64,000 bases of DNA from Pseudomonas sp. GOM6 (GCF_029537485.1 NZ_JARPUS010000002.1:347999-411998); one strand, 5' to 3'; numbered from the stretch's first letter, positions 29,809 to 40,485 are shown. Made by a program: numbers and translations. The notes: a model not told the origin generated them from the sequence alone.

Positions 29809-30507
29809 GTGGAAGCAGCCAACACCGTTGACCATATGTCGATGTGGAGCCTGATCAGCAATGCCAGTGTCGTGGTGCAGCTGGTTATGCTGAGCCTGGT
29901 CGCCGCTTCGGTGGTGTCCTGGATCATGATCTTCCAGCGCAGCACCATGCTGCGTGCCGCGAAGAAGTCCCTGGAAGTGTTCGAAGAGCGCTTCTGGTCG
30001 GGCATCGACCTGTCCAAGCTCTATCGCCAGGCCGGCAGCAATCCTGACCCCGATTGCGGTGTGGAGCAGATCTTCCGTGCCGGTTTCAAGGAATTCTCCC
30101 GCCTGCGTCAGCAGGCCGGTGTTGATCCTGATGCGGTCATGGATGGTGTGGCTCGCGCCATGCGGGTGGCCATTTCCCGCGAGGAAGAGAAGCTGGAAAC
30201 CAGTCTGCCGTTCCTCGCCACCGTGGGCTCCACCAGCCCTTATGTCGGCTTGTTCGGCACCGTGTGGGGCATCATGAACTCTTTCCGTGGGCTGGGCGCC
30301 GTGCAGCAGGCCACCCTGGCGACCGTGGCGCCAGGCATCGCCGAGGCGCTGATCGCCACTGCCATTGGCCTGTTCGCCGCAATTCCCGCGGTGATCGCCT
30401 ACAACCGTTTCTCGGCACAGGGCGAGCGTCTGATTGGTCGCTACTACACCTTCGCCGACGAATTCCAGGCGATCCTGCACCGCAAGGTCCACACCTCGGA
30501 CGACTGA
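29809..30507 (+). CDS. tolQ: TolQ, Tol-Pal motor stator subunit
   Basis: Inner-membrane proton-channel subunit that energises TolA. The 232-aa product has three helices: SVVVQLVMLSLVAASVVSWIMIF near the N-terminus, PFLATVGSTSPYVGLFGTVWGIM, and GLFAAIPAVIAYNRF. The last two carry conserved Thr residues of the TolQ/ExbB/MotA channel. GTG at 29809 is the start, with AGGAGAG upstream; the frame from 29689 runs back into ybgC. TolR begins 10 bases later. Confidence 0.96.
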   Translation: MEAANTVDHMSMWSLISNASVVVQLVMLSLVAASVVSWIMIFQRSTMLRAAKKSLEVFEERFWSGIDLSKLYRQAGSNPDPDCGVEQIFRAGFKEFSRLRQQAGVDPDAVMDGVARAMRVAISREEEKLETSLPFLATVGSTSPYVGLFGTVWGIMNSFRGLGAVQQATLATVAPGIAEALIATAIGLFAAIPAVIAYNRFSAQGERLIGRYYTFADEFQAILHRKVHTSDD

Positions 30508-30517
30508 GATCTAGCCC

Positions 30518-30975
<458 letters not shown>

Positions 30976-30976
<1 letters not shown>

Positions 30977-31938
30977 TGCAGCAGCAGAGCACGCGCTCCT
31001 CTTCGGAAAGCTACTTCTGGCCGACCATCTGGGCTGTAGCATTGCACGCCCTGATGTTCGCCATGCTGTTCGTCAGCTTCCACTTCGCGCCTGAGCTGCC
31101 GCCGAGCAAGCCGATCGTTCAGGCGACGCTCTACCAGCTCAAGTCGCAAAGCCAGGCGACTACCCAGACCAACCAGAAAATCGCCGGCGAAGCCAAGAAA
31201 ACGGCTGCGCGCCAGTTCGAGGCCGAGCAGCTGGAAGCCAAAAAGGAAGAGCAGCAGAAACAACAAGCTGCGGAACAAAAGAAAGCTGAGGCGGCCAAAC
31301 AGGCCGAGGTAGCGAAAAAACAGGCTGAAGCCAAGAAAGCCGAGGAGGCGAAAAAAGCCGAGCAGAAGAAGCAGGCTGATATCGCCAAGAAGAAAGCGGA
31401 AGAAGAGAAAAAGAAAGCCGCCGAAGAGGCCAAGAAGAAGGCTTACGAGGCGCAGAAGAAAAAAGCCGAGGAAGCCAAGAAGAAGGCTGAAGAGGCCAAG
31501 AAGAAAGCGGAAGCTGAGCAGAAGCGCAAAGCCGCCGAAGCGGCGCGCAAGTCGGCGGAAGAGAAGAAGGCGCAGGCGCTGGCCGAGCTACTCTCGGATA
31601 CCACTGAGCGCCAGCAGGCGCTGGCCGATGAGGTCGGCGATCAGGTGGCAGGTAACTATGATGATCTGATCCGCCAGCTGGTATCGCAGAACTGGAGCCG
31701 CCCGCCATCAGCGCGTAACGGGATGAGTGTAGTGGTGCAGATCAACATGTTGCCCGACGGCACCATCACCAACGCAGCTGTGTCGCGCTCCAGTGGCGAT
31801 GGCGCTTTCGACAGTTCGGCGGTCACTGCAGTGCGTAATGTGGGCCGCATACCGGAGATGAGTGGCATGAACCCGAGTGACTTCAATGCCTATCGTTCGT
31901 TCAAGATGACCTTTACCCCAGAGGATCTGGATCTGTGA
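30976..31938 (+). CDS. tolA: TolA, Tol-Pal envelope-spanning protein
   Basis: A 320-aa protein in three parts. One N-terminal helix is at about residues 14-34 ([20 protein letters not shown]). A long Lys/Glu/Ala-rich helical domain is at about residues 60-205 (repeats such as [14 protein letters not shown]). The globular C-terminal domain binds TolB, Pal and colicin or phage ([19 protein letters not shown] ... [13 protein letters not shown]). It couples TolQR to outer-membrane constriction at division. The Lys/Ala stretch makes the DNA A-rich (31190-31570), so composition there differs from the genome. Overlaps tolB by four bases. Confidence 0.96.
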
Positions 31939-33233
31939 TCACTATGTTTCGAGGCCTGCTGCTGACGCTTTGCTGTGTTGCCAGTCTGGCCATGGCCGAA
32001 GAGAAGAACATTCTGGTGACCAGTGGTGCCGATCGGGCTATCCCCATCGCGGTGGTGCCGTTTGGCTGGCAGGGCGGCACCGTATTGCCGGAGGATCTAG
32101 CCACCATCATCGGTAACGATCTGCGTAATAGCGGCATGTATGAGCCGATTCCGCGGCAGAACATGATCAGCCTGCCGACTTCGGCAGCCGAGATCATCTA
32201 CCGCGACTGGCAGGCCATCGGCGCCCAGTACGTGATGGTCGGCAGCATCGTGCCCAACGGCGCGCGCCTGCAGGCTCAATACGCACTGTTCAACGTCGCG
32301 ACTCAGCAGCAGGTGATGGCCGGCACCGTTGGCGGTACCACCGATCAATTGCGTGATATGGCGCACTACGCTGCCGATCAGGCGTTCGAGAAACTCACCG
32401 GGGTCAAGGGCGCTTTCTCCACCAAGATGCTGTACGTCACCGCCGAGCGTTTTGGCGTCAACAATACCCGTTACACGCTGCAACGCTCCGACTATGACGG
32501 TGCCCGTGGCGTGACCTTGCTACAGTCGCGCGAACCGATTCTGTCGCCACGTTATGCGCCAGATGGTCGCCGCATCGCCTATGTGTCCTTCGAACAGCGT
32601 CGCCCGCGCATCTTCATTCAGCATGTCGATACCGGTCGCCGCGAGCAGATCACCAATTTCGAGGGGCTCAATGGTGCGCCGGCCTTCTCGCCGGATGGCA
32701 ACCGCCTGGCCTTCGTGCTGTCCAAGGACGGTAACCCGGAGATCTACGTGATGGATCTGGGGACCCGTCAACTGCAGCGCGTGACCAACCACTACGCCAT
32801 CGATACCGAACCGTTCTGGGGTAAGGACGGACAGACTCTGTATTTCACGTCTGACCGCGCCGGCAAACCGCAGATCTACAAGCAGCGGATCGGTGGCGGA
32901 GCCGAGCGGGTAACGTTCACCGGCAACTACAACGCCAACCCGAAACTTTCTGCCGACGAGAAGACCCTGGTAATGATTCATCGTCAGGATGGTTTTACCA
33001 ACTTCAAAGTGGCGGCTCAGGATCTTGTAACCAGTCGTTTGCGCATCCTTTCCGAGACCAGTCTGGATGATTCGCCCACTGTTGCGCCAAATGGCACCAT
33101 GCTAATCTACGCCACCCGCCAGCAGGGCCGGGGAGTCTTGATGCTCGTGTCCACCAATGGGCGCGTTAGGCTCCCAATTCCTACCGCTCAAGGCGATGTC
33201 CGAGAGCCTTCGTGGTCCCCATACCTGAACTGA
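31935..33233 (+). CDS. tolB: TolB periplasmic beta-propeller protein
   Basis: A 432-aa exported protein. It has a signal peptide ([15 protein letters not shown]), an N-terminal D1 domain ([29 protein letters not shown]) and a six-bladed propeller with repeats like [34 protein letters not shown] and [20 protein letters not shown]. It joins Pal to TolA. Start GTG 31935 overlaps the tolA stop; ATG 31944 is an alternative that would give a cleaner signal peptide. Confidence 0.96.
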   Translation: MITMFRGLLLTLCCVASLAMAEEKNILVTSGADRAIPIAVVPFGWQGGTVLPEDLATIIGNDLRNSGMYEPIPRQNMISLPTSAAEIIYRDWQAIGAQYVMVGSIVPNGARLQAQYALFNVATQQQVMAGTVGGTTDQLRDMAHYAADQAFEKLTGVKGAFSTKMLYVTAERFGVNNTRYTLQRSDYDGARGVTLLQSREPILSPRYAPDGRRIAYVSFEQRRPRIFIQHVDTGRREQITNFEGLNGAPAFSPDGNRLAFVLSKDGNPEIYVMDLGTRQLQRVTNHYAIDTEPFWGKDGQTLYFTSDRAGKPQIYKQRIGGGAERVTFTGNYNANPKLSADEKTLVMIHRQDGFTNFKVAAQDLVTSRLRILSETSLDDSPTVAPNGTMLIYATRQQGRGVLMLVSTNGRVRLPIPTAQGDVREPSWSPYLN

Positions 33234-33289
33234 TGCGGTATCAGAACCAACACTTTCTTAAACACACCTGGGATCATTAGGAGTCCATC

Positions 33290-33787
33290 ATGGATATGCT
33301 TAAATTCGGCAAATTTGCTGCTCTGAGCCTGGCTCTGGCCGTGGCTGTAGGTTGCTCCTCCAAAGGCGGCGACACCTCCGGCGAAGGCGCTGTAGACCCG
33401 AACGCTGGCTACAACGCTGGCGGTAGCGGCGTTGACGGCGCTCTGAGCGAAGAAGCCGCTCTGCGCGCCATCACCACTTTCTACTTCGAGTACGACAGCT
33501 CCGACCTGAAGCCGGAAGCCATGCGCGCTCTGGACGTACACGCCAAGGACCTGAAAGGCAACGGCGCTCGCGTCGTTCTGGAAGGCCACACCGACGAGCG
33601 CGGCACCCGCGAGTACAACATGGCTCTGGGCGAGCGTCGTGCTCAGGCCGTTCAGCGCTACCTGGTGCTGCAGGGCGTTTCCCCGGCTCAGCTGGAACTG
33701 GTTTCCTATGGCGAAGAGCGTCCGGTTGCTACTGGTAGCGACGAGTCCTCCTGGGCTCAGAACCGCCGCGTAGAACTGCGTAAGTAA
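33290..33787 (+). CDS. pal: Pal (OprL) peptidoglycan-associated lipoprotein
   Basis: A 165-aa outer-membrane lipoprotein: lipobox LAVAVGC, a Gly/Ala/Ser linker, and an OmpA-like domain with [37 protein letters not shown] and [12 protein letters not shown], which binds peptidoglycan. It couples the outer membrane to TolB. AGGAG lies upstream of ATG. The 56-base gap from tolB is larger than others in the operon and may hold an internal promoter. Confidence 0.97.
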   Translation: MDMLKFGKFAALSLALAVAVGCSSKGGDTSGEGAVDPNAGYNAGGSGVDGALSEEAALRAITTFYFEYDSSDLKPEAMRALDVHAKDLKGNGARVVLEGHTDERGTREYNMALGERRAQAVQRYLVLQGVSPAQLELVSYGEERPVATGSDESSWAQNRRVELRK

Positions 33788-33793
33788 TTCGCT

Positions 33794-34609
33794 ATGCATA
33801 AGTGCCCTCGTATCCTGACCTCTCTGGTATTGGCCCTGCCGCTCGCGGCCTGGGCTGAGGTTCCCGTGGTGGATGGCAGTGCCGGTTACGGCAGCAGCTA
33901 CCCACCTGCTGGTTACGGTACGAGTGGCGCCTACGCCGGGGGCGGGGCTGTAACCCCGACCTCGGCGCAGGGCGAGCTGTTCATGCAACTGCAGCAGATG
34001 CAGCAAGAGATTGCTCAGCTGCGTGGCATGGTTGAAGAGCAGCAAAACGAGATTCAGCGCCTCAAGCAGGAAAGCCTGGCGCGTTACCAGGATCTCGATG
34101 GCCGCCTGCAAAGCGGTACTGCCGGTGCTCAGGCACCTGCCCAGAATTCTCAGTCCGGTGCGATCAATGCGGCCGGTACTCCTAGCGCACCGAGCCAGCA
34201 GGCTCCGGCGGCGAGCAATGAACCTGCCGATCCGGCGAAGGAAAAGCTGTATTACGACGCTGCCTTCGATCTGATCAAGGCCAAGGACTTCGACAAGGCC
34301 AGTCAGGCTTTCGACGGTTTCCTGCGCAAATTCCCGCAAAGCCAGTACGCCGGTAACGCGCAGTACTGGCTGGGCGAAGTCAACCTGGCCAAGGGTGACC
34401 TACAGGCTGCAGGGCGTGCCTTTGCCTTGGTCAGCGCCAACTACCCGACCCATGCCAAGGTGCCGGACTCCCTGTTTAAGCTTGCTGATGTCGAGCAGCG
34501 CATGGGTAATACCGCCAACGCCAAGGGTATTTTGCAGCAGTTGGTTGCCCAGTACCCGGGCACATCGGCCGCTCAGTTGGCGCAGCGCGATTTGCAGCGC
34601 TTGCAGTAG
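33794..34609 (+). CDS. cpoB: CpoB (YbgF) cell-division coordinator
   Basis: A 271-aa periplasmic protein with a signal peptide (LTSLVLALPLAAWA). A trimerising coiled coil is at about residues 55-105 (LFMQLQQMQQEIAQLRGMVEEQQNEIQRL). A low-complexity linker follows, then three TPR-like repeats at about residues 150-270 (YYDAAFDLIKAKDFDKASQAF, YAGNAQYWLGEV, YPTHAKVPDSLFKLADV). CpoB couples Tol-Pal to PBP1B. Six bases after pal and ended by a terminator, so it closes the operon. Confidence 0.94.
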   Translation: MHKCPRILTSLVLALPLAAWAEVPVVDGSAGYGSSYPPAGYGTSGAYAGGGAVTPTSAQGELFMQLQQMQQEIAQLRGMVEEQQNEIQRLKQESLARYQDLDGRLQSGTAGAQAPAQNSQSGAINAAGTPSAPSQQAPAASNEPADPAKEKLYYDAAFDLIKAKDFDKASQAFDGFLRKFPQSQYAGNAQYWLGEVNLAKGDLQAAGRAFALVSANYPTHAKVPDSLFKLADVEQRMGNTANAKGILQQLVAQYPGTSAAQLAQRDLQRLQ

Positions 34610-34626
34610 GAACCCCTGTCGACCAG

Positions 34627-34654
34627 AAAGCCCGCGCTCGTCGCGGGCTTTTTC
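34627..34654 (+). terminator. Intrinsic terminator of the tol-pal operon
   Basis: AAAGCCCGCG-CTCGT-CGCGGGCTTTTT hairpin after cpoB. Confidence 0.9.
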
Positions 34655-34726
34655 GTTACTATCGCCGGCCTTATTCAACCGCAACGGAGGCGGATGGCCT
34701 GTTTCGCCGTCACGCCCGGTGCCTAT

Positions 34727-35374
34727 ATGCAAGAAACCCTGCGCATTACCGAGATTTTCTACTCGTTGCAGGGCGAGACGCGTACCAGTGGCCTGCCCAC
34801 GGTATTCGTTCGCCTGACTGGTTGCCCGCTGCGCTGCCAGTACTGCGACACTGCCTATGCCTTTAGCGGCGGCGAGATCATGACCCTGGAGGCGATCTGT
34901 GCCCGGGTCGCCAGTTTCAAGCCGCGCTATGTCTGTGTGACGGGTGGCGAGCCTCTGGCTCAGCCGAACTGCATCCCGTTGCTTGAGCGCCTGTGCGATG
35001 CCGGTTACGACGTGTCGCTGGAGACCAGCGGCGCCATGGACATCGCGGCCACCGATCGGCGGGTGAGCCGCGTGGTCGATCTCAAGACGCCGGGCTCTGC
35101 GGAAGTTGCGCGCAACCTCTACAGCAATATGGCCGAGCTGACCGCCAGGGATCAGGTCAAGTTCGTCATCTGCTCGCGCGAGGATTACGACTGGGCGGTT
35201 TCCAAAATGATTGAATACCGCCTCGATCAGCGCGCTGGCGAGGTGCTGTTTTCGCCTAGCCATAAGCAGGTCAGTGCCCAGGCCTTGGCCGACTGGATCG
35301 TCGAGGACAATCTGCCCGTGCGTTTCCAGCTGCAGTTGCACAAGATTCTCTGGAACGACGAGCCGGGTCACTGA
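34727..35374 (+). CDS. queE: 7-carboxy-7-deazaguanine synthase QueE
   Basis: Radical-SAM enzyme making the deazaguanine core of queuosine. The 215-aa product has [14 protein letters not shown] (CxxxCxxC cluster site), [12 protein letters not shown] and [10 protein letters not shown]. The ATG at 34727 gives [18 protein letters not shown], the start expected from P. aeruginosa. A second in-frame ATG at 34694 is only three bases after a GGAGG and would add 11 residues. QueC starts 16 bases after its stop, so they form a pair. Confidence 0.94.
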   Translation: MQETLRITEIFYSLQGETRTSGLPTVFVRLTGCPLRCQYCDTAYAFSGGEIMTLEAICARVASFKPRYVCVTGGEPLAQPNCIPLLERLCDAGYDVSLETSGAMDIAATDRRVSRVVDLKTPGSAEVARNLYSNMAELTARDQVKFVICSREDYDWAVSKMIEYRLDQRAGEVLFSPSHKQVSAQALADWIVEDNLPVRFQLQLHKILWNDEPGH

Positions 35375-35390
35375 ACAGGAGCGTACTCGC

Positions 35391-36065
35391 ATGACTGACA
35401 AGAAAGCCGTGGTACTGCTCTCGGGCGGCCTCGATTCCGCAACCGTGCTGGCGCAGGCCAAGGCGCAGGGGTTCTCCTGCTACAGCATGAGCTTCGACTA
35501 TGGGCAGCGGCATCGTGCCGAGCTGCAGGCCGCCGAGCGGGTCGCGGCGCAGCTGGGTGCGGTCGAGCACAAGGTGATCGGCCTGAACCTGAACGGCATC
35601 GGTGGCTCGGCGCTGACCGATACTTCCATTGCCGTGCCGGAGGGGCCCACCGAAGGGATTCCGGTGACCTACGTGCCGGCGCGCAACACCGTGTTCCTGT
35701 CGCTGGCGCTGGGCTGGGCCGAGGTGCTGGGCGCCCACGATATCTTCATCGGGGTGAACGCGGTCGACTACTCGGGCTATCCGGACTGCCGTCCGGCCTT
35801 CGTCGAGGCATTCGAGCGGATGGCCAACCTGGCGACGCGCGAGGGTGTCGAGGGCGATGGCTTTCGTATTCAGGCCCCGTTGCAGAACCTGAGCAAGGCG
35901 CAGATCGTCGAGGTCGGGCTGCGTCATGGCGTGGATTACAGCCTGACCGTTTCCTGTTACCAGGCTGATGATGAGGGGCGCGCTTGCGGTAAGTGCGACA
36001 GCTGTCGCCTGCGAGCCGCCGGTTTTGTCGCGGCGGGCGTCGCGGATCCGACCCGATATCGCTAA
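35391..36065 (+). CDS. queC: 7-cyano-7-deazaguanine synthase QueC
   Basis: ATP-dependent conversion of CDG to preQ0. The 224-aa product has the PP-loop [44 protein letters not shown], and a zinc site [10 protein letters not shown] near the end. A longer in-frame region from 35211 is inside queE. It follows queE and precedes tRNA-Lys. Confidence 0.96.
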   Translation: MTDKKAVVLLSGGLDSATVLAQAKAQGFSCYSMSFDYGQRHRAELQAAERVAAQLGAVEHKVIGLNLNGIGGSALTDTSIAVPEGPTEGIPVTYVPARNTVFLSLALGWAEVLGAHDIFIGVNAVDYSGYPDCRPAFVEAFERMANLATREGVEGDGFRIQAPLQNLSKAQIVEVGLRHGVDYSLTVSCYQADDEGRACGKCDSCRLRAAGFVAAGVADPTRYR

Positions 36066-36081
36066 TTTTTTTCGTGGAGTG

Positions 36082-36109
36082 TTGATTTCCTGAATTAAAT
36101 CAGTATTAT
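36082..36109 (+). promoter_or_regulatory. Sigma-70-type promoter for tRNA-Lys
   Basis: TTGATT (36082-36087) and TATTAT (36104-36109) with a 16-base spacer, ending 12 bases before the tRNA. Confidence 0.65.
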
Positions 36110-36121
36110 ACGCCCCGCGTT

Positions 36122-36197
36122 GGGTCGTTAGCTCAGTCGGTAGAGCAGTTGGCTTTTAACCAATTGGTCGTAGGTTCGAATCCTACACGACCCACCA
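36122..36197 (+). tRNA. tRNA-Lys (anticodon TTT)
   Basis: A complete 76-base cloverleaf with encoded CCA. The acceptor GGGTCGT pairs with ACGACCC, the anticodon stem GTTGG/CCAAT closes the loop CTTTTAA, the anticodon TTT is at 36155-36157, and GGTTCGAATCC forms the T arm. Confidence 0.97.
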
Positions 36198-36202
36198 GAT
36201 CG

Positions 36203-36233
36203 CAAAGCCAGTCGCAAGACTGGCTTTTTTTTG
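36203..36233 (+). terminator. Intrinsic terminator after tRNA-Lys
   Basis: AAAGCCAGTC-GCAA-GACTGGCTTTTTTTT hairpin with an eight-base T run immediately downstream of the tRNA. Confidence 0.92.
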
Positions 36234-36332
36234 CCCCGCGAAAAGATGTCGCCCGGGTCGGCTCCCCAGCCGGCTGCCGGGACCTGGGTGTATACTCGCC
36301 GCTCGCGTATGAGCGCCCGCAGGTTTGATGAT

Positions 36333-37391
36333 ATGACGCAGATTTCCGAACGCCTTCTGGTTCAGGCGCATCTCGATGCCAAGCAGCCGGTGGCACTGAC
36401 GCCAGAGCAGGAAGCCTTCTACCGCAGCGAAATCGCTGCCGAGTTGAAGAAGCAGAATGCCGTGTTGGTGGCCCACTATTATTGTGACCCGGTCATTCAG
36501 GCGCTGGCCGAGGAAACCGGTGGTTGCGTATCCGACTCCCTGGAAATGGCCCGTTTCGGCAATCAACACGAGGCGCAGACCGTGGTGGTCGCTGGCGTCA
36601 AGTTCATGGGGGAAACGGCGAAGATCCTCAATCCGGAGAAGCGCGTGCTGATGCCGACGCTAGACGCCACTTGCTCGCTGGATCTGGGTTGCCCGGTGGA
36701 TGAGTTCTCGGCTTTTTGCGACCAGCATCCGGACCGTACCGTGGTGGTTTACGCCAATACCTCGGCGGCAGTGAAGGCGCGTGCCGACTGGGTGGTGACC
36801 TCCAGCTGCGCGCTGGAGATCGTCGAGAGCCTGATGGACAACGGCGAGAAGATTCTCTGGGCGCCGGACCAGCACCTGGGGCGCTATATCCAGCGTGAAA
36901 CCGGTGCCGATATGCTGCTGTGGGATGGGGCTTGCATCGTCCACGAGGAGTTCAAGGCCAAGCAGTTGCAGGACATGAAGGCCCTGTATCCGGATGCTGC
37001 GGTGCTGGTTCACCCGGAATCGCCGGAGGCGGTGATCGAGCTGGCCGATGCAGTCGGTTCAACCAGCCAATTGATCAAGGCCGCGCAAACCCTGCCGAAC
37101 AAGACCTTCATTGTCGCCACTGACCGCGGCATCTTTTACAAGATGCAGCAGCTATGTCCGGACAAGGCGTTCATCGAGGCACCCACGGCGGGTAATGGCG
37201 CTGCTTGTCGCAGCTGTGCACATTGCCCCTGGATGGCTATGAACACCTTGCAGCGCACCCTGCAGTGCCTGCGCGAGGGGAGCAACGAGATTCTGGTCGA
37301 CCCGGCGCTGATTCCGCGGGCGGTGCGACCGCTCAAGCGTATGCTGGACTTCACTCAGGCGGCGCGGATGAAGCTGAGCGGCAACGCCTGA
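36333..37391 (+). CDS. nadA: Quinolinate synthase NadA
   Basis: A 4Fe-4S enzyme joining iminoaspartate and DHAP to quinolinate in NAD synthesis. The 352-aa product matches Pseudomonas NadA in length. It has [21 protein letters not shown], conserved cysteines in [17 protein letters not shown] and [13 protein letters not shown], and the final YTR-like [13 protein letters not shown] 36333 gives [19 protein letters not shown]; the longer frame from 36231 overlaps the tRNA terminator. It stands alone between two terminators. Confidence 0.96.
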   Translation: MTQISERLLVQAHLDAKQPVALTPEQEAFYRSEIAAELKKQNAVLVAHYYCDPVIQALAEETGGCVSDSLEMARFGNQHEAQTVVVAGVKFMGETAKILNPEKRVLMPTLDATCSLDLGCPVDEFSAFCDQHPDRTVVVYANTSAAVKARADWVVTSSCALEIVESLMDNGEKILWAPDQHLGRYIQRETGADMLLWDGACIVHEEFKAKQLQDMKALYPDAAVLVHPESPEAVIELADAVGSTSQLIKAAQTLPNKTFIVATDRGIFYKMQQLCPDKAFIEAPTAGNGAACRSCAHCPWMAMNTLQRTLQCLREGSNEILVDPALIPRAVRPLKRMLDFTQAARMKLSGNA

Positions 37392-37405
37392 TTGTCCATG
37401 CAAAC

Positions 37406-37435
37406 AAAAAGCCCGGCCAAACGCCGGGCTTTTTC
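37406..37435. terminator. Intrinsic terminator, bidirectional
   Basis: AAAAAGCCCGGC-CAAAC-GCCGGGCTTTTT with A and T runs, between convergent nadA and the BepA-like gene. Confidence 0.93.
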
Positions 37436-37448
37436 ATGGTGCGAGTTA

Positions 37449-38879
37449 TTAGCGCATCATCTTGTCGATAGCGTTCTTCTCTTCCTGCAGCTGCTGTTGG
37501 CGAGCGTCGATGCGTGAGGCCATTGGGAAGTTGCTGCTGGCACGGCGCTTGGCCAGGTCGAGTTGTTCCAGGGCCTGGTCGTAGTCGCCAACCAGGGCGA
37601 AAAACTCGGCGCGTGCTCGGTGCAGGCCGATGATATTGCCGGTCAGTCCGCGGACTTCGGCAACCTGATACCACACGTCCGGGTCATTGCCACGTTGCTT
37701 GAGCAGCTGATCGAGAGCCGCTTCAGCCTGCTGGTTCTGGCCTTGTTTAAGCAGCAGATCGATCCGTGCCTGTTCCAGTGGATAGCTCTCCGGATACAGC
37801 TCGCGTAAGCGCTCGATACGGCGCTGTGCGTCGCTGAGGCGCTTGGTGGCACTGTCCACATCGACCATGGCCAGGTTGTAAGGCAGGCTGTTGGGCGACT
37901 TGCTCAGTAACTCGTTCAGTTCTTTGCGGGCCTGCTCGTGTTGGCCGCCCTTGATCAGGGCGATCGCTAGGCCATAGCGGGCGGCTTCGAGCGTGGGGTC
38001 GGTATCGAGCATGGCGCGAAAGCGCTTGGCGGCAATGCCGGGTGTTTCCTCGAAGAGCAGCTGGGTGCGCGCACGCATCAGCTGGTAGTTCAGGCTGTTT
38101 ACGATACCGCCTGCAGGGAATTGTTCGGCGCGGTTGCGGGTGTCGGCGATACGCGATTCGGTCACCGGGTGAGTCAACAGGAATTCCGGTGGGCGCGAGT
38201 CGTAGCGGTACTGGCGCATCAGCAGTTCGAACATGCTCGGCATGGCGCGTGGGTCATAGCCGGCTCTTTCCAGGTTGAGCAGGCCAATTCGGTCGGCTTC
38301 CTGTTCGTTCTGTCGTGAGAAGCGCCGCTGTTCCTGAATGGCAGCAGCCTGAGCGCCCATCATGGTGGCAATGCCGGCATCGCCTGCGCCAGCCGCTGCC
38401 GCGACGATGCCGGCGAGCATGGCCGCCATGACTGGCACCTGCATACGCTGCTGCGCTTCCACGCCGCGGGCGAAGTGGCGCTGGGAAAGGTGCGCCAGTT
38501 CGTGGGCCATCACCGAGGCGTACTCGGCTTCGGTTTTGGCATTGAGCAGCAGGCCACCATTGACCCCGACAATGCCGCCGGGGGCAGCAAAGGCGTTGAT
38601 CTGCGGGCTATTGAGCAGAACGAACTCAAGACGCTTGTCCTGTAGCTCACTGGTTTCAGCTAGGCGGTAAACACTGGTTTCCACGAAGTCTTTGAGCTGT
38701 GGGTCGGACAGCTGATCGACCTGGCCGCGCAGCATGCTGAGCCAGGCCCGGCCGAGGCGGTGCTCCTGCTCGGGTGAGATGATGGAGGAGCTGGCGTCGC
38801 CCAATGAGGGCAGATCACTGGCGCCTGCTGGCAGCGTCAGGCAGGCAAGGGCAAGCAGGGTCGGGCGCAGAAAGTTCAT
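37449..38879 (-). CDS. M48 metalloprotease with TPR repeats, BepA-like
   Basis: A 476-aa periplasmic protein: signal peptide (LLALACLTLPAGAS), then an M48 zinc-protease domain with HELAHLSQRHF (His126, Glu127, His130) and the third ligand region RRFSRQNEQEADRIG. A C-terminal TPR domain occupies about residues 290-450. In E. coli BepA this arrangement assembles or degrades LptD and other outer-membrane proteins. It is divergent from the TusA-like gene. Confidence 0.9.
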   Translation of the reverse strand: MNFLRPTLLALACLTLPAGASDLPSLGDASSSIISPEQEHRLGRAWLSMLRGQVDQLSDPQLKDFVETSVYRLAETSELQDKRLEFVLLNSPQINAFAAPGGIVGVNGGLLLNAKTEAEYASVMAHELAHLSQRHFARGVEAQQRMQVPVMAAMLAGIVAAAAGAGDAGIATMMGAQAAAIQEQRRFSRQNEQEADRIGLLNLERAGYDPRAMPSMFELLMRQYRYDSRPPEFLLTHPVTESRIADTRNRAEQFPAGGIVNSLNYQLMRARTQLLFEETPGIAAKRFRAMLDTDPTLEAARYGLAIALIKGGQHEQARKELNELLSKSPNSLPYNLAMVDVDSATKRLSDAQRRIERLRELYPESYPLEQARIDLLLKQGQNQQAEAALDQLLKQRGNDPDVWYQVAEVRGLTGNIIGLHRARAEFFALVGDYDQALEQLDLAKRRASSNFPMASRIDARQQQLQEEKNAIDKMMR

Positions 38880-38978
38880 GCAGAGGCTCTGGCTTGGACA
38901 AAGTCGTTACTCTAGCTGGCTCGGTGGGCCGCTGGCCAGGCTTGTACGGTATCCTTGCCGGCCCTCGAGGAGATGCCC

Positions 38979-39218
38979 ATGACTGATATCCCTGCCTGCG
39001 ATGCCGAGCTCGACGCCAGCGGCCTGAGTTGTCCGCTGCCGCTGCTCAAGGCCAAGCTGGAGCTGAACCGTCTGGCCAGCGGCGCGGTGCTCAAGGTGAC
39101 GGCCACCGATGCTGGCTCGCAACGTGACTTTCGTGCTTTCGCCCGGCTGGCGGGCCATGAACTGTTGCGCGAGGAGGAGGAAGGTGGCGTATTCCGCTAT
39201 TGGCTGAAGAAAGCCTGA
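38979..39218 (+). CDS. TusA/YedF-family sulfur-carrier-like protein
   Basis: A 79-aa protein with the motif DASGLSCPLPLLKAK, whose Cys (CPxP) carries sulfur in TusA, followed by LNRLASGAVLKVTATDAGSQRDF. In P. aeruginosa the equivalent gene (PA1006, as I recall) is tied to molybdenum-cofactor and nitrate respiration. Start ATG 38979 has GAGGAG six bases upstream; ATG 38973 is too near that site. Confidence 0.88.
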   Translation: MTDIPACDAELDASGLSCPLPLLKAKLELNRLASGAVLKVTATDAGSQRDFRAFARLAGHELLREEEEGGVFRYWLKKA

Positions 39219-39229
39219 TGCCATTGACG

Positions 39230-39257
39230 AAGAAGGCCGCGGTTGCGGCCTTCTTTA
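39230..39257. terminator. Intrinsic terminator, bidirectional
   Basis: AAGAAGGCCGC-GGTT-GCGGCCTTCTTT hairpin between convergent TusA-like and bcp genes. Confidence 0.9.
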
Positions 39258-39266
39258 TTAGATGGG

Positions 39267-39740
39267 TCAGGCTTGGTTGAGGGCCTGTGCGGCGGCCAGT
39301 ACTTCTTCGACATGGCCCGGCACTTTCACGCCGCGCCATTCGTGACGTAGCACGCCCTTGGCGTCGATCAGGAAGGTGCTACGGTCGATGCCCAGGTATT
39401 CCTTGCCGTACAGTTTCTTCAGTTTGATCACATCGAACAGCTGACAGAGCGCTTCATCCTTGTCGCTGATCAGCTCGAAGGGGAAGGCCTGCTTGCACTT
39501 GAAGTTCTCATGAGATTTCATGCCGTCGCGCGACACCCCGAAGACCTGAGTGTTGGCCGCCTGAAACGCCGGGTAGTGGTCGCGAAAGCCCTGGCCTTCG
39601 GTGGTGCAGCCGGGCGTGCTGTCCTTCGGGTAGAAATAGATGACGACCTGCTGGCCCTTGAGGGCGCTCAGGCTCACCTGCAGGCCGCTGGTGGCGGCGG
39701 CGCTGAAATCGGCAACCGGTTGGTCAAGGGTCACGGCCAT
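39267..39740 (-). CDS. bcp: Thioredoxin-dependent peroxiredoxin Bcp
   Basis: Reduces peroxides with thioredoxin. The 157-aa product has VVIYFYPKDSTPGCTTEGQGFRD with the peroxidatic Cys at about residue 45, then YLGIDRSTFLID. It is the second gene of a gcvR-bcp pair on the minus strand with a 19-base gap, as in P. aeruginosa. Confidence 0.94.
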   Translation of the reverse strand: MAVTLDQPVADFSAAATSGLQVSLSALKGQQVVIYFYPKDSTPGCTTEGQGFRDHYPAFQAANTQVFGVSRDGMKSHENFKCKQAFPFELISDKDEALCQLFDVIKLKKLYGKEYLGIDRSTFLIDAKGVLRHEWRGVKVPGHVEEVLAAAQALNQA

Positions 39741-39759
39741 CGTCTGCTCCTTCTATCTA

Positions 39760-40317
39760 TTACGGATTCTGCGGGCGCCAGGGTTCGATCAGGGCGTCCA
39801 GGTTGAGGGCATCGGCAAAGTCGAGGAACTGGTCGCGCAGCCAGCTGATCTGGGTGCCTGCGGGCAGTGTCACGGTGATGGTGACATTCAGCAGGGTGCC
39901 GCCGGTCTGTGGCGCCTGGTAGGTGTCGCAGGTGATGTTCTCCAGTTCGACGCGATGATCGGCGAAGAACTGGCACAGCTCGTTGAGGATGTCCGGGCGA
40001 TAGGCGCAACTGACATAGGCCACGTAGGGCAGAGCATTGGGGCGTACATCGAGGGCGGCGCTGCGGGTCATGTTGACGCTGAAGCTGTGGCGCTTGGCCA
40101 GGCCCGGCAGCGCACCTTCCAGGCGGGCCAGGGCGTCCCAGTTGCCGCTGACCTGAAGCGTCAGGGCGCTGTATTCGCCGTGGCGGGTGAGGCGGCTGCT
40201 AACCACGCCGCAACGGTTCTCCTGGGTCGCGCGGCAGAGCACGCTGGTCAGCTCCATGGGGTTGGCGCCGAGGGCGCTGATGACGAGGAATTGTTCGCGA
40301 ACCGAGGGGGTGGACAT
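39760..40317 (-). CDS. gcvR: GcvR-like glycine cleavage regulator, ACT protein
   Basis: A 185-aa protein with two ACT-type domains: EQFLVISALGANPMELTSVLC at the N-terminus and PYVAYVSCAYRPDILNELCQFFADHRVELENI in the second half. In E. coli GcvR binds GcvA and prevents activation of glycine-cleavage genes. No gcv gene is in the window. Divergent from dapA. Confidence 0.82.
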   Translation of the reverse strand: MSTPSVREQFLVISALGANPMELTSVLCRATQENRCGVVSSRLTRHGEYSALTLQVSGNWDALARLEGALPGLAKRHSFSVNMTRSAALDVRPNALPYVAYVSCAYRPDILNELCQFFADHRVELENITCDTYQAPQTGGTLLNVTITVTLPAGTQISWLRDQFLDFADALNLDALIEPWRPQNP

Positions 40318-40485
40318 GCAGCCTTCCTGAAAAGGGAGAGAGGGTGCCTGAGCAGCACCGGGTAAAGCCGGAAGGGTAGCGAAAAGCGCCGCTCAGGGGA
40401 ATGCTGGCAGCCCCGCGGGTTCGCTTGTGCAACACAGGTGGCGCCAGTACCATTACCGCTCTCTTTTTCCGGCAGGAGCGGTTGC

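Noticed and set aside
31190..31570. A-rich, repetitive DNA in tolA as foreign or tandem repeat
   Set aside because: Explained by the Lys/Ala/Glu helical domain of TolA.
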